From Chloroflexi bacterium CFX4 (GTDB taxonomy: Bacteria; Chloroflexota; Anaerolineae; Aggregatilineales; UBA2796), in NCBI GenBank assembly GCA_021404685.1, contig QWHC01000010.1, positions 1 to 64,000 of the forward strand: a stretch of 64,000 bases of DNA, read 5' to 3'. A model generated the notes under the pieces. The model was given only the letters and a program-made list of their open reading frames with translations. It did not search any database and had not been told where the DNA came from. Both the position numbers and the translations under genes were made by a program. Each line of letters begins with the position of its first letter. Positions within the stretch are counted from its first letter, which is position 1. Positions 29,112 through 38,040 of the stretch are shown here, piece after piece.

Positions 29112-30188
29112 ATGGCGCACATTGTGCTGGACGCGCACCAAGACCTTGCCTGGAACATGCGCGATCTTGATCGCGATTTCCGCCTGAGCGCCTACGCTAA
29201 GCGCAAGGCAGAAACAGGGACGCCCATCCCTGAAAAAGAAGGGCTGTGCATGGTTGGCTTGCCAGAGGCATTGCTAGGGCGTGTGGCGATCATCTTCGCC
29301 ACACTCTTTGCCAATCCGCAAGGCAGCGCCTACAGCCTGCCCTCACGCCATATGTATAGCACGCCGACGGAAGCACACCAGATCGGCATGAGCCAGTTGG
29401 ATTACTATCACCAGCTGGCAGATGAACATCCACAAATCGCCCTGATCCGCGATCAGCGCGAATTGGATGACGTGCTTGCCACATGGCAGCCCGACCTGCC
29501 GTTTGAGCAGCACAAGGTTGGTTTGGTGGTGCTGATGGAAGGCGCTGATCCGATCCGTGAGCCACAGGCGTTTGAGGAATGGTATGCGCGTGGCGTGCGG
29601 ATCGTCGGCTTGGCGTGGAGCCAGACGCGCTACAGCGGCGGCACGGCAGCGCCCGGCGGCTTGACGAAAGCAGGGCGTGAACTGCTGGAGGTGATGGCGA
29701 GTTTTCATGCCGTGCTGGATGTTAGCCACATGGCGGAGCAGGCATTCTTCGAGGCAGTGGATAGCTACACGGGGCAAATCATCGCCAGCCACAGCAATCC
29801 GCGCCGCTTCCGCGACTCGGATCGCCACCTCAGCGACGCCATGATCCGCCGTTTGGTGGAGCGCGGCGGCGTGATCGGTATTGTGCCGTACAACAACTTT
29901 CTATGGCAGACGGAGCAGCGCCCAACGCGCAAAGCAGAGGCACCGCTAAGCCGTGTGGCAGATGTGATTGATCATATCTGCCAGCTTGCAGGGTCGGCGC
30001 GGCACGTTGGCATCGGCACCGATTTTGACGGCGGCTTTGGCGCAAACAGCACGCCTGAAGGCTTGGATACGGTGGCAGATTTGCTCAGCATCGCGCCGCT
30101 CTTGGCAGCCCGCGGCTATAGCGAGGCAGATATTGCCGCTATCCTCAGCGGCAACTTTTTAGGTGTGCTGCGCGCCGCGCTGCCCTAA
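29112..30188 (+). CDS. M19 family membrane-type dipeptidase
   Basis: 358 residues of the renal-dipeptidase family, zinc enzymes cleaving dipeptides. Metal-site landmarks are VLDAHQDLAWNMRD at the start (the His-x-Asp pair), HAVLDVSHMAEQAF and IIASHSNPRRFRDSDRHLSD (the SHSN block), and VGIGTDFDGGFG near residue 300. There is no signal peptide, so this copy is probably cytoplasmic, in contrast to the secreted animal enzyme. It follows the DsbA-like gene by 11 nt and ends at a strong terminator. Confidence 0.93.
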   Translation: MAHIVLDAHQDLAWNMRDLDRDFRLSAYAKRKAETGTPIPEKEGLCMVGLPEALLGRVAIIFATLFANPQGSAYSLPSRHMYSTPTEAHQIGMSQLDYYHQLADEHPQIALIRDQRELDDVLATWQPDLPFEQHKVGLVVLMEGADPIREPQAFEEWYARGVRIVGLAWSQTRYSGGTAAPGGLTKAGRELLEVMASFHAVLDVSHMAEQAFFEAVDSYTGQIIASHSNPRRFRDSDRHLSDAMIRRLVERGGVIGIVPYNNFLWQTEQRPTRKAEAPLSRVADVIDHICQLAGSARHVGIGTDFDGGFGANSTPEGLDTVADLLSIAPLLAARGYSEADIAAILSGNFLGVLRAALP

Positions 30189-30199
30189 CCGCTCAAGTG

Positions 30200-30223
30200 C
30201 GGCAGGTGTTTATTCACCTGCCG
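30200..30223 (+). terminator. Rho-independent terminator after the dipeptidase gene
   Basis: A perfect 9-bp stem CGGCAGGTG/CACCTGCCG with loop TTTATT is followed by TTATGCTTTTCC, 11 nt after the dipeptidase stop. Confidence 0.65.
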
Positions 30224-30367
30224 TTATGCTTTTCCTTCCCAAAGCAGCCACACGGCGCAGGCAATTCAGCGGCGGATAGCACGCATTGCTTGTCTCGTAA
30301 GGCAGTCGGTGTTAGGATCAGTGTGGTTGTGAAAAGTGTAAAGCATCTTGGGAAAGGCTCTAGCCCT

Positions 30368-33300
30368 GTGAGCGATCATACCCAAACCTTTCAGTTAGAG
30401 CGCTTCAGCCTGATGATCCCTGCTCAAGCCGCAGCGCCCGCCTCCGGTCATCTCATCTCGCGCACGGCAGGCATTCGCCCAGAGCATGTTATTGAGGCGC
30501 GCCGCATCGCTACCCTCACGCCGCAGCGCGCTGCCACACCCTTAGCGCCGCCGCCCGTCACGCTTGGTCTGTTCCGCAGCGATACAGTGGACTACGTAGC
30601 GGCAAAAGCACTGCCAACCAGTGACGGCAGCACCGCCATCCAATACCTAATCGTGCCGTTCGCTGTGCTGCGTGCGCTTGGCGGCAATTTGCGCGTGCTG
30701 GAAGGCTTTGCCCGCGAGCCATTCCCGCCGCCCAATGAGGCGCTGACGCCCTTTGTCATTGCAAACCCACAACCGCCCACCGCCGACCAACAGACCGACG
30801 ATCTCTTAGCGCTGCTGGGCTACTGCCGCAATAACATCCGCACGGTCAGCGGACTGTTGGCAGGCATGGTGCAAGGGCTAGGCGTAATTATCACCAACGC
30901 GCCCGCTTCTCTGCGGGATAGGCTCACCTTTGTGCAAGGGTTGCTGTGTATGCTGCCTGCGCCAGTCCGCGCTGCCGTCACCTTCGCCACGCACAGCCCC
31001 GAGCCTGCCCAAACACACGCGCAGATAAAATTTACGCCCGCCCTCAGCGAACTCCCTGACCAGCACGTCATCTTTGATTGGCGCACCCAAACGCTCAGTG
31101 GGCAGCCCGCTGAAGATGCCTACACCAAATTCATGCGCGCCCAGCTCCAGCTCGATACCTCACTGGTCATTGAGCAGACCGAGAAATTGGCGCGCACCGC
31201 CACTTGGCGCGCCATGCGCCGCGAGACGATGGCAAGCGCCTTGGCGTGGGCATCCAAGCGCGCCGCACTGGATGAATTGGTATTGCAGCGCCAGCCGGCC
31301 GATCGGGCGATGGTGGCTGCCGTGCTGCGCGAAGACCCAACCCTCTCCGATGAGCTGCGCGTCGCCTACTGTGGGCATTTGCTCTCGCTTTCGCTGGCGC
31401 TGGGCGATTACAGCCACACCGAGATGATCCCTGCCCTTGCCTCCCAGAGCAAAGAAATTGCCGATACCGTCTATGAGCAGTTGTGGTCGGCTGCCAGCGG
31501 CGAACGCGCCATGGATGTCTATCATCTGGTCTCGCGCTGGCTGGCAGAAGCACCGCACGGCGCTGATCTGAGCCGTTGGCGCCCACTCTTAGCAATGGCA
31601 GCCAATGCACGCGCTAACCTGCTGCTCAGCGCGCCGCCGCGTGAGTTTGCCGCCTTCCTAGAACAGTTCACGGCTGCCACCAGCGGCGTCCCGATGGAAC
31701 AAGTTGCCGCCCAACTGATCACCTTAGCGCGCCGCCGCGCCAACGAAAACGCCGAAACGGCACGCGCGGTGTTCCTGTTGGCAGCCTACTACCTCTCCTT
31801 AGGCAATGTGCAGCGCCTTGTGGCGGATACGGCGTTTGTGGCGCAGTTGCCGCCTAATCTGCGCGCCATTTTCCCACATCTGCGCGCCGACGCACCCAAG
31901 CCCGCGCCGCCGATGGTGCTGGCACGCGCTGCGGAAGCACTGGGCGAGGCACACCAGCCTGTTGTAATCGGCAGGCTGACCGACTGGGCATTAAGCGTCC
32001 AGCGTAGCGACCTGATTGATACCGACGCGCTCTTTGGGTTGGTGAAATTGGCAACCTCGCCCTTTGCGGGGCGCTTTGATCAGGTCATTCAAAATGTGGT
32101 GGATGATCTGGGCAGCCTGAACGCGCTGCGCGGCATGAGCGTTGAGGGACACAGCAGCCTCATCACGCTGAATTTGGCGCGTGGACGCTACTACGAGGCA
32201 GTTGAGCAGATCACGCTCTGCAACGACATGATTTATCAGGGCGCACGCCAAGAACAAATTGCCGAAGTGGTGCAGATCACCTTCCGCGATGCGCCTATCA
32301 GCACGCCCGAACTGCTGACGGCGTTAGCGGCGCTCCAACATAGCACGCTCAAGCCGGTGCTGCGCGCCCGTGCCGATTTAGGTGCGTTGGAAGGGCGCAA
32401 CTGGGAAGCTGCCATGCAGCCGGTGACGGATCGCCTCTCGGCGCTCTTTTATAACGATCCGCGCCTGATCGCGGTCATTGGCGTTGAGCCAGCCATACGC
32501 TTATTACAGACGGCTGCCGAACGCAAGGACGCCGTTGAGTCCCTGCGGATGGCGAACGCGCTTGCCAGCTATGCCCTGACCTTTGGTGACCAAGATAGCC
32601 GCACGGCTGAACTGGTTAGCCGCGCCTATGCGCTCTTGGATTGGTCGCCTGAGGTGCGTGAGGCGGGCTTGGAGATTGTGCGCGACTATATTCGGCGCAC
32701 CACGCCTGATCAGGCTGCCAAAGTGCCGCAGCTCGTCGGCAGTCGGCATGGCGAGGCAACCTATAAGGCATTAGAGGCAACCTACCGCGTCCGTTTGGTG
32801 ACCAGTGGCGCGGATTTTGGCGTGTTCGCCGAGCAATCGCAGATCGCGGCGATGCTGCTCACCGATATTGCTGCCTACTATGAAAATGAGCGCGAAGCGC
32901 CGAATATTCCCAAGCTGCGCCGCAACATTGAGGTGATGAGCGGCGGACTTTCAGAGGCGGAACGGCGGCGGCTTGCCGAAAATGCCATCCTCATCAGCGA
33001 TTCGCTGCTCAAGCTCTATCAGCGCCATCAGAAGCGCTTTGCACGGCGCAGCCGCCAAGAATTAGAGGCGCGGCAAGCAGCCCTCGCGCGCTCGGAGGCA
33101 GTGCCGCAAAGTGGTATCGAGATGTTGCAATGGCTCGGTGCGCGTTTGGGCGAAGGGCGCACTTACATATTGCGCTTGCAGCGTGAGGCAACCAACTATC
33201 TGTTTGGCACGCGCTCCCTGAACATGCTGTTGCGCGAATCGGCGTTGGTGGTGCCGCTCTTGAACGGCTTGTTGGCGGCACTGCCCGAAGAAAGCGCCGC

Positions 33301-33568
33301 CGAATCGGACTTGAACGCGCTGTGCAGCGAAGTAGACAGCCTGTGGCAGGCGGTGCCAGCCGCCCGCCAGCGCGAATTACAGCCGACCCTTGCGCCAAGC
33401 CTGCAACACGCTGCCACCGCCATCCTGAAGCTGGGCGAGAAGGCGAACGAACGCGCCCTGCAAGATGCCAACCGCCGCCGCCAACTGATCACAGGGCGCA
33501 CGCCGCCGCGCAACGCTCTGGAGATGTTCTTTTGGCTGAGCGGCTACTTTAACGGTGATCAGCGTTAG
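30368..33568 (+). CDS. Large mostly helical protein of unknown function
   Basis: 1066 residues from a GTG at 30368 with GGAAAGG upstream; the open frame extends to 30197 but its N-terminus is low-quality sequence. I do not recognise a named family. The first 330 residues look globular (LISRTAGIRPEHVIEARRIA, LTFVQGLLCMLPAPVRAAVTFATHSP, AQIKFTP). The N-terminal block vaguely recalls the N-terminal modules of GTPase-associated proteins, a weak impression. Residues about 340-980 are helix-rich repeats (ARRRANENAETARAVFLLAAYYLSLGN and similar), like a solenoid scaffold. There is no signal peptide, membrane segment or Walker motif. It heads a tight three-gene cassette: the next gene starts 2 nt after the stop. 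Confidence 0.7.
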   Translation: MSDHTQTFQLERFSLMIPAQAAAPASGHLISRTAGIRPEHVIEARRIATLTPQRAATPLAPPPVTLGLFRSDTVDYVAAKALPTSDGSTAIQYLIVPFAVLRALGGNLRVLEGFAREPFPPPNEALTPFVIANPQPPTADQQTDDLLALLGYCRNNIRTVSGLLAGMVQGLGVIITNAPASLRDRLTFVQGLLCMLPAPVRAAVTFATHSPEPAQTHAQIKFTPALSELPDQHVIFDWRTQTLSGQPAEDAYTKFMRAQLQLDTSLVIEQTEKLARTATWRAMRRETMASALAWASKRAALDELVLQRQPADRAMVAAVLREDPTLSDELRVAYCGHLLSLSLALGDYSHTEMIPALASQSKEIADTVYEQLWSAASGERAMDVYHLVSRWLAEAPHGADLSRWRPLLAMAANARANLLLSAPPREFAAFLEQFTAATSGVPMEQVAAQLITLARRRANENAETARAVFLLAAYYLSLGNVQRLVADTAFVAQLPPNLRAIFPHLRADAPKPAPPMVLARAAEALGEAHQPVVIGRLTDWALSVQRSDLIDTDALFGLVKLATSPFAGRFDQVIQNVVDDLGSLNALRGMSVEGHSSLITLNLARGRYYEAVEQITLCNDMIYQGARQEQIAEVVQITFRDAPISTPELLTALAALQHSTLKPVLRARADLGALEGRNWEAAMQPVTDRLSALFYNDPRLIAVIGVEPAIRLLQTAAERKDAVESLRMANALASYALTFGDQDSRTAELVSRAYALLDWSPEVREAGLEIVRDYIRRTTPDQAAKVPQLVGSRHGEATYKALEATYRVRLVTSGADFGVFAEQSQIAAMLLTDIAAYYENEREAPNIPKLRRNIEVMSGGLSEAERRRLAENAILISDSLLKLYQRHQKRFARRSRQELEARQAALARSEAVPQSGIEMLQWLGARLGEGRTYILRLQREATNYLFGTRSLNMLLRESALVVPLLNGLLAALPEESAAESDLNALCSEVDSLWQAVPAARQRELQPTLAPSLQHAATAILKLGEKANERALQDANRRRQLITGRTPPRNALEMFFWLSGYFNGDQR

Positions 33569-33570
33569 CC

Positions 33571-33957
33571 GTGCGTGCGCCGCTGTGGGTGATCGCAGGC
33601 GTAGGGCTGCTGAGCGCCTTTAACGGGCTTGGCGCGCTAGGCGTTATGGCAGCACTGCCCACGCTGCGCGCTTTGCCGTTGCGCGTGCCACTGGTGGTGT
33701 TGGTTGGCGTGCCGCTGCTGTGGAGCGTCGTCTTTGCGCTGCTGTGCTTTGGCATTGCCGTGCGGTGGCGGCAGGCAGGGCGGCTTTTTGCGCCGCTGCT
33801 GAGCGCTTATGCCCTCTCGCGCTTGGCGTTAGCGCTGCTTGCCCAAAGTGATTATGATCAGGGGCGCTTTGGCGCACAGGCAGCCCTCACAGTGCTGTTC
33901 ATCGGCGCGGTGTGGTGGTATGCTTGGCGCAAACGCGGGCTTGGCAAGCACGGATAA
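33571..33957 (+). CDS. Small membrane protein of unknown function
   Basis: 128 residues with four hydrophobic segments (about 4-28, 38-66, 75-92 and 104-120), ending in a basic cytoplasmic-type tail (WRKRGLGKHG). The start is a GTG 2 nt after the upstream stop, so it must be cotranslated with the large helical protein. No family is recognised. It is the middle gene of the three-gene cassette at 30.4-35.1 kb. Confidence 0.75.
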   Translation: MRAPLWVIAGVGLLSAFNGLGALGVMAALPTLRALPLRVPLVVLVGVPLLWSVVFALLCFGIAVRWRQAGRLFAPLLSAYALSRLALALLAQSDYDQGRFGAQAALTVLFIGAVWWYAWRKRGLGKHG

Positions 33958-33966
33958 GCGCGACCG

Positions 33967-35070
33967 ATGGCAACCTTGCAACTCACAGCTGACCATTTAA
34001 CACATATCGGGCGTTTTGTGCCTGCCTTTCGGCGCTTTCTGGATGACTATGAACAAGCAGAGAGCGTCTTAGCGCGCCGCGCACGCAACACGCTTTACGA
34101 GAACCTGCTGACGCCTGAGGCGCTCCACAGCATGACCGAACTAGAGCTAGGGCAGATCGTCAGCTCGCTGTGGGCAAACCATCAGTGGGGCAACAAAAGC
34201 TACCTCGTGGATAAGCTGATCGCAGCCAACAGCCTGCCGGCGATTGCCAAGCACCTGCGCGATTTGCTGTGGGGCGCCGAAGAAGTCGGCAGGCGCTACG
34301 ATACCTTTCGGCGCGCCATCAAGGGCTTGGGCGCTGCTTCCATCACTGAATTATTGGCGTTCGCCCATCCGCAGACATGCGGCGTGTGGAATGATGCTGC
34401 GCGTGGTGCGCTCGAAATTCTAGGGCTGCGCGACGTGCTGCCCGCGCTGCGGAAAGCGCAAATCAGCGGGCATGAGTACCGCCGCTTCAACGCGCTGTTG
34501 GCGCTCTTGCAGGCTGCCTTAGAGTCCTTTGGCATTGAGGGGTTGGACTACCTTGACCTGAACAGCTTCCTCTATATGGTCTGGGAGCTTGGGCGTGAGC
34601 AAGTGCGCCCAATGCAGCCACCCAGCGCTGAGGACGACACCGATGATTTTGATCATGATGCAGTGGTTGATCAGTTGGTGAATATTGGGCAGTGGCTGGG
34701 CTTTGTGGCGGAAAAAGAGAAGATCGTGGCGCGTGGCGCAAAGGTGGATGCGATCTGGCAGGCGCGCATCGCCAATTTGGGCGTGGTGACCTACGTTTTT
34801 GAGGTGCAGCGGCGCGGCTCAGTCGATTCGCTGATCCTGAATTTGCAGCGCGCTCAGAATAATCCGACGGTGCAGCGGCTGATCGTGGTGGCGCGCGCCG
34901 AATCGCTAGAGCGCATTCGCGGCGAGATCGCTACCCTGCCAGAGAGTTTCCGTAAATCGGTGGGCTTCATGGAGGTCAGCGAAGCGGTGCGTGCAGCGGA
35001 GCTGATCGGCGAATTATCAGGCATCATCGGGCGCTTGGAATTGGTGCGGAGCGTCTTCGACGTGACCTAA
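33967..35070 (+). CDS. Restriction-endonuclease-fold protein with N-terminal helical domain (putative)
   Basis: 367 residues. The N-terminal two-thirds is helical and has a helix-hairpin-helix-like stretch (RAIKGLGAASITELLAFAHP then CGVWNDAARGALEILG). After an acidic linker (PPSAEDDTDDFDHD), the C-terminal 140 residues show a PD-(D/E)XK-type pattern: GAKVDAIWQARI with the Asp, then a hydrophobic strand ending FEVQRRGSVDSLILNLQRA with an E-x-Q pair, a known variant of E-x-K. A DNA-related role is a guess from that pattern. It is the last gene of the cassette and overlaps the convergent rnhB gene by 4 bp. Confidence 0.65.
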   Translation: MATLQLTADHLTHIGRFVPAFRRFLDDYEQAESVLARRARNTLYENLLTPEALHSMTELELGQIVSSLWANHQWGNKSYLVDKLIAANSLPAIAKHLRDLLWGAEEVGRRYDTFRRAIKGLGAASITELLAFAHPQTCGVWNDAARGALEILGLRDVLPALRKAQISGHEYRRFNALLALLQAALESFGIEGLDYLDLNSFLYMVWELGREQVRPMQPPSAEDDTDDFDHDAVVDQLVNIGQWLGFVAEKEKIVARGAKVDAIWQARIANLGVVTYVFEVQRRGSVDSLILNLQRAQNNPTVQRLIVVARAESLERIRGEIATLPESFRKSVGFMEVSEAVRAAELIGELSGIIGRLELVRSVFDVT

Positions 35071-35705
35071 GCGGTGTCCTCGTCCGCCTCAAAGCCGGGC
35101 AAGCGCGGCGGCTTGCTAAGCGCCGTCGCCACGAATGTGCGGCGGTGGTGCGGGCTTAAGCCGTGTTCGCGCAAGGCGGCAAGGTGCGCGGCGGTGCCAT
35201 AGCCGCGGTTGTGATCCCAGCCGTAGTGTGGATAGTGTTCATGCAGGTCTGCCATGATCTGATCGCGCTTGACCTTCGCCACAATCGAGGCAGCAGCCAC
35301 AGCCTCAAACTGCTCATCAGCGCGCACCACGCAGCGCACACGCGGCGCTTTTCTGCCTAAGTTGGTCAGCTTCAGGTTGCCATCCACCACATAGTGCGCC
35401 GCCTCCAAAGGGCGCCAAATAAGCGCCTCGAAGATGCTGCGGTTTGCCCAGCCAATGCCGTTGGCGTCAATATCTGCCACGCTGATAACTTCCACATCCA
35501 CAAAGGCTGCCCACTCATAGATGTAGCGGACTGCCTCAGCGCGCTGCTTTGGCGTCAGCTTCTTGGAATCCCGAAAGGGCAGATCGGGAAACTTTTCGGT
35601 CAGGCGGAAGTTGGGCGGAAAGGCGACCATCGCAGCCACCAGCACACCGGCTAAGGCACCGCGCCCTGCCTCATCCAGTCCGCAGGTCAGCAGCGGCGCG
35701 TTCAT
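35067..35705 (-). CDS. rnhB: Ribonuclease HII
   Basis: 212 residues. It cleaves RNA in RNA-DNA hybrids and at single ribonucleotides. Catalytic acids are in CGLDEAGRGALAGVLVA (Asp-Glu), in YVVDGNL and in the AASIVAKVKRDQIM block, and GWDHNRGYGTAAHLAALREHGLSPHHR is the family C-terminus. It overlaps the upstream cyclase gene by 4 bp (ATGA), so translation is coupled, and overlaps the convergent nuclease-like gene by 4 bp. Confidence 0.97.
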   Translation of the reverse strand: MNAPLLTCGLDEAGRGALAGVLVAAMVAFPPNFRLTEKFPDLPFRDSKKLTPKQRAEAVRYIYEWAAFVDVEVISVADIDANGIGWANRSIFEALIWRPLEAAHYVVDGNLKLTNLGRKAPRVRCVVRADEQFEAVAAASIVAKVKRDQIMADLHEHYPHYGWDHNRGYGTAAHLAALREHGLSPHHRRTFVATALSKPPRLPGFEADEDTA

Positions 35706-37288
35706 AGCACCTCTTGCACCTCATAGACCACTACAGCACCACGCCGACTGCGTAGCTGCACCTCGCCCAGTTTGCGCGCCACCACACGGTTGCCCAATTG
35801 GGCAATGACAGCCTCTTCCACCAAAACCTGACCCGGCCGTGCGCTTTCTTGCAGGCGGCGCGCCACATTGACGGGATCACCGACGGCGGCATAGCTCATG
35901 GCGCGTGCCGTGCCAATGTTGCCGACCACTGCCTCGCCCAGCGCGATGCCAATGCCAAAGGCAAGCGATTCGACGCCCTGCTGCGCGTTGACTTGTGCCA
36001 CTGCGGCTTGCAGGGCAAGGGCTGCCTCCAAGGCGCGGTAGAGGTGATCAGGCTGTTCCAGCGGCGCGTTGAAAAATGCCATCACTGCATCGCCGGCAAA
36101 CTTATCAATCGTCCCTTCGCGGGCAAAAATGGTGTCAGCGGCAAGCGCAAAATAGGTGTTCAGCAGCTTCAATGCCTGTTCAGGCGGATGTTGTTCGGCG
36201 TAGGCTGTGAAGCCGCGCAGATCGGCAAACATCACGCTGATCTCGCGGCGCGTGCCGCCGAACTGCATGGCTTGCGGCGCTTGCAGCACACGGCTGACCA
36301 CGCTTGGCGCAACGTAGCGCTCAAAGGCGCCGCGAATCTGCATTTTCTCGCGCTCTTTCATCTCTTCAAGAGCGTAGAAGTTGCGGGCGTTCTCGATGGC
36401 GATGGCGGCATAGTCGCCTAGTGCGGAGAGCAGCGCGGCGTCATTATCGGTAAATTGACGGGTGCCTTGCGTCAGGTTTTCGATGTTGATGACGCCGATC
36501 ACGCTGCTGCCGACCAGCATTGGCACATAGAGGGAGGCGCTCGGCGCGTGCGGATTGATCTGGCGGAGCTGCTGCAACTGCTGCGGCGTCAGCATGACGG
36601 GGCGTGCTGTGCTTACGGCACGGTCTGCCAGCCGATCCTGTGCCGATTCCTCAGTTGCTTGCGCGTGCTGTTCGCCGCGCCGTCGGATGGCACGCAGCAT
36701 CAGCGCGCTGCCTTCCACCAACAGCAGGCTGGCTTGCTCAGCGCCCGTCATGCTGATAGCTGCATCCACCACACGCGCCAAAAGCTGTGGCAAATCCATC
36801 AGGGCAGCCACGCTCTTCCCAACGCTATAGAGCGTGTTTAGCTCTTTAATGCGCGTGTGCAGCTCTCGGTTGGCGTTCAACAAGCGCATGGTGAGCGCTT
36901 CTTTTTCGCGGCGCAGGCGCACTTCGGCAAGGCTATTCTCAATAGCGTTCAGCATTTCCTCAGTAGTGTAGGGCTTTTTCAGGTAATCGCGCACGCCCAT
37001 GCGGAATACTTCAATGGCAATATCCTCTGAGCCGTGAAAGGTCATCAAGATGACGGGAATGCTGAGTCCATCGCGGCGGAGTGCTTCTAAAACGCCAACA
37101 CCATCCAGGCGCGGCATCTGCAAATCCAGCAGGATGAGATCGGGCGGCTCACGGCGCACAATCTCAAGACACTCCACACCGTCACGCGCTTCCAATGCGC
37201 GGTATTCGTTCGGCTGCAAGATATATTTGATGATAAATTCACGGTTTTCGCGTCCATCATCCACGACCAGAATGCGTTCGTTTGCCAC
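35702..37288 (-). CDS. Receiver-GAF-class III nucleotide cyclase
   Basis: 528 residues from a GTG at 37288 with AAGG 7 nt upstream. The domains are a receiver (1-120: ERILVVDDGREN, LILLDLQMPRLDGVG, YLKKPYT), a short coiled coil, a GAF domain (about 175-320) and a class III cyclase (about 360-525). Cyclase metal Asps are in VMFADLRGFTAY and IDKFAGDAVMAFF. MSYAAVGDPVNVARRLQ holds the Asp typical of ATP-using enzymes and the downstream Asn/Arg pair for transition-state binding. It should make cAMP under control of a phosphorelay and a GAF ligand. No cognate kinase lies beside it; the GAF kinase at 23 kb is one candidate. Confidence 0.93.
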   Translation of the reverse strand: MANERILVVDDGRENREFIIKYILQPNEYRALEARDGVECLEIVRREPPDLILLDLQMPRLDGVGVLEALRRDGLSIPVILMTFHGSEDIAIEVFRMGVRDYLKKPYTTEEMLNAIENSLAEVRLRREKEALTMRLLNANRELHTRIKELNTLYSVGKSVAALMDLPQLLARVVDAAISMTGAEQASLLLVEGSALMLRAIRRRGEQHAQATEESAQDRLADRAVSTARPVMLTPQQLQQLRQINPHAPSASLYVPMLVGSSVIGVINIENLTQGTRQFTDNDAALLSALGDYAAIAIENARNFYALEEMKEREKMQIRGAFERYVAPSVVSRVLQAPQAMQFGGTRREISVMFADLRGFTAYAEQHPPEQALKLLNTYFALAADTIFAREGTIDKFAGDAVMAFFNAPLEQPDHLYRALEAALALQAAVAQVNAQQGVESLAFGIGIALGEAVVGNIGTARAMSYAAVGDPVNVARRLQESARPGQVLVEEAVIAQLGNRVVARKLGEVQLRSRRGAVVVYEVQEVL

Positions 37289-37491
37289 GTTATGACCTTT
37301 TATGCGCCTAAGAAGGTTGCCTACGTCTAACAGTATATGCAGATCAGGCATGTTGCGGCAAGCCCACAGTGTTATAAAATCGTATTGAAACAGATGTCTG
37401 CCATGGATTCAGGTGGCGCTTACATTGACGCACAGGCGGCTTTCGCCTAGACTCACCTTTAAACGTCTTTTTGCGGCAAAGGAGCATCGGT

Positions 37492-38040
37492 GTGACAAAA
37501 CTTTTTGTAGCTTTTTTTAACGACTCAACGCGGGCGCATCAGGTTTTAGAAGAACTGCAAGATATGGAGTTTGAACAACTGATTGACCTGCAAGATGCTG
37601 TGGTGGTCACCAAGAATGGACGCGGCAAAATGCGCGTCTATCAGACGCATGATGTGAATCCGGGCTTGGGCGCGCTGAGCGGTGCGGCGGTTGGCGTGAT
37701 TGTTGGTAGCATCATCGGCGGACCGCTCGGTTGGGGCTTGTTGGCAAGCGGTGCAGCCGTCGGGTTGCTGGCAGGGTCAGGCGTTGGTGCGTTGGTGGCA
37801 GCCCTGATTGATAGCGGCATTGATAACAATTTCATTCGGCAAGTGGCGGAAGCGGTGCAGCCGAACACCTCCGCGCTGTTCGTCTTGGCGCGCAAGGGCG
37901 AGAGCGAGATGATCGCGCATGAGCTGCGGCGTTTCGCGGCGCGCTTGATCGAGACGGACATCGCCACAGAACAAGTTGCCGCCATCCAAGAGGCAGTGGA
38001 TAACCTGCCCAACATCCCACGCGAAGGCGACCCACAATGA
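37492..38040 (+). CDS. DUF1269-like membrane protein
   Basis: 182 residues from a GTG at 37492 behind AAAGGAG. The N-terminus is a ferredoxin-like alpha/beta unit (TKLFVAFFNDSTRAHQVLEELQ, then VVVTKNGRGKMRVYQTHD). A long Gly/Ala-rich double membrane segment follows (about 70-112), then SGIDNNFIRQVAEAVQPNTSALFVLAR, typical of DUF1269 proteins. Function is unknown. The next gene overlaps it by 4 bp. Confidence 0.85.
   Translation: MTKLFVAFFNDSTRAHQVLEELQDMEFEQLIDLQDAVVVTKNGRGKMRVYQTHDVNPGLGALSGAAVGVIVGSIIGGPLGWGLLASGAAVGLLAGSGVGALVAALIDSGIDNNFIRQVAEAVQPNTSALFVLARKGESEMIAHELRRFAARLIETDIATEQVAAIQEAVDNLPNIPREGDPQ

Noticed and set aside
30197-30367. 57-codon N-terminal extension of the giant helical protein
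   Set aside because: It runs through the terminator of the dipeptidase gene and low-quality sequence; a GTG at 30368 has a good Shine-Dalgarno.
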